Shown piece by piece: positions 6,212 to 6,369 of a DNA stretch of 6,369 nucleotides. The first letter of the stretch is position 1; each line of letters starts with the position of its first letter. The notes beneath the pieces were generated by a model, which was not told the origin of the DNA, did not search any database, and saw only the letters and a list, made by a program, of their open reading frames with translations. Position numbers and translations under genes: made by a program. Source of the DNA: Dehalococcoidia bacterium UBA1332 (GTDB lineage Bacteria; Chloroflexota; Dehalococcoidia; Lucifugimonadales; Lucifugimonadaceae); the NCBI GenBank assembly GCA_002306745.1, contig DBSW01000034.1:1-6369 (forward strand). The letters run 5' to 3'.

Positions 6212-6318
6212 TGAGCTTCCTGATCTGGTAGTCGCAATATATTTTCTCCTAACCCGAAACGCTAATAAACATCAGCTGATTCTACAAGCACATGTCGCTG
6301 TTACCCAAAGTTAACTGA
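6212..6318. promoter_or_regulatory. Upstream region of the DUF3500 gene with a 10-base palindrome
   Basis: These 107 bases separate two minus-strand genes. A perfect palindrome, ATCAGCTGAT, lies at 6271-6280, about 60 bases before the DUF3500 start, and could be an operator half-pair. One such palindrome in a region this size is only mildly unlikely by chance. I see no convincing -35/-10 pair and no terminator-like hairpin with a T tract. Confidence 0.2.
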
Positions 6319-6369
6319 CTAACCCCAAGGGCCAAAAAGTCTTTCGCATGTTCCACCCAGAATCATCTC
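6319..6369 (-). CDS. C-terminal end of a probable amidohydrolase-2 family protein (5' part outside window)
   Basis: Reading the minus strand from the right window edge gives 16 residues, E-M-I-L-G-G-T-C-E-R-L-F-G-P-W-G, and then TAG (6319-6321). The pattern 'ILGGxxxRLFG' followed by a stop within a few residues is the usual ending of metal-dependent hydrolases of the amidohydrolase-2 (COG2159/PF04909) group, where 'ILGGNAARLFGL' is common. In that motif the usual Asn-Ala-Ala is Thr-Cys-Glu here. The other two minus-strand frames meet stops and show no such pattern. Sixteen residues cannot settle the assignment. Confidence 0.5.
   Translation of the reverse strand, partial: EMILGGTCERLFGPWG

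Overview
The window carries six protein genes that can be read in whole or large part, plus the last 16 codons of a seventh at the right edge. Nothing in it looks phage-, IS- or CRISPR-like. Base composition is moderately AT-leaning and codon use looks even from gene to gene, so there is no obvious recent insert. The gene mix is a divergent GpmI, a stand-alone SDR, an MFS carrier of the 'YGWW' type, formate-tetrahydrofolate ligase, DUF3500 and a probable amidohydrolase-2 tail. It would fit an uncultured marine heterotroph such as SAR202-type Chloroflexota, but that is an inference from gene content only; no taxonomic marker is present.

Layout, left to right. (1) Positions 1-501, plus strand: C-terminal third of a cofactor-independent phosphoglycerate mutase, cut by the window edge. 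(2) 605-1375, minus: a complete short-chain dehydrogenase/reductase, convergent with (1). (3) 1376-1672: divergent intergenic region between the SDR and the next gene. (4) 1673-2950, plus: a 12-helix MFS transporter resembling the oxalate/formate antiporter-like (OFA) and monocarboxylate carriers. (5) 2951-3190: a 240-base leader with several inverted repeats and alternative pairings. (6) 3191-4825, plus: formate-tetrahydrofolate ligase (fhs) with unusual active-site-loop residues. (7) 4850-5197, plus: a small double zinc-ribbon protein 24 bases behind fhs. (8) 5171-5212: a strong hairpin between convergent genes. (9) 5213-6211, minus: a DUF3500 protein. (10) 6319-6369, minus: the C-terminal tail of what looks like an amidohydrolase.

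How they may work together: fhs turns formate, ATP and tetrahydrofolate into 10-formyl-tetrahydrofolate. The MFS carrier on the same strand just upstream could supply a small carboxylate, and the zinc-ribbon protein is probably co-transcribed with fhs. A formate/one-carbon module (carrier, structured leader, ligase, zinc-ribbon partner) is the best candidate for something undescribed here, but the functional links are inferred from position. The probable amidohydrolase and the DUF3500 gene lie in tandem on the minus strand and may form a separate transcription unit.
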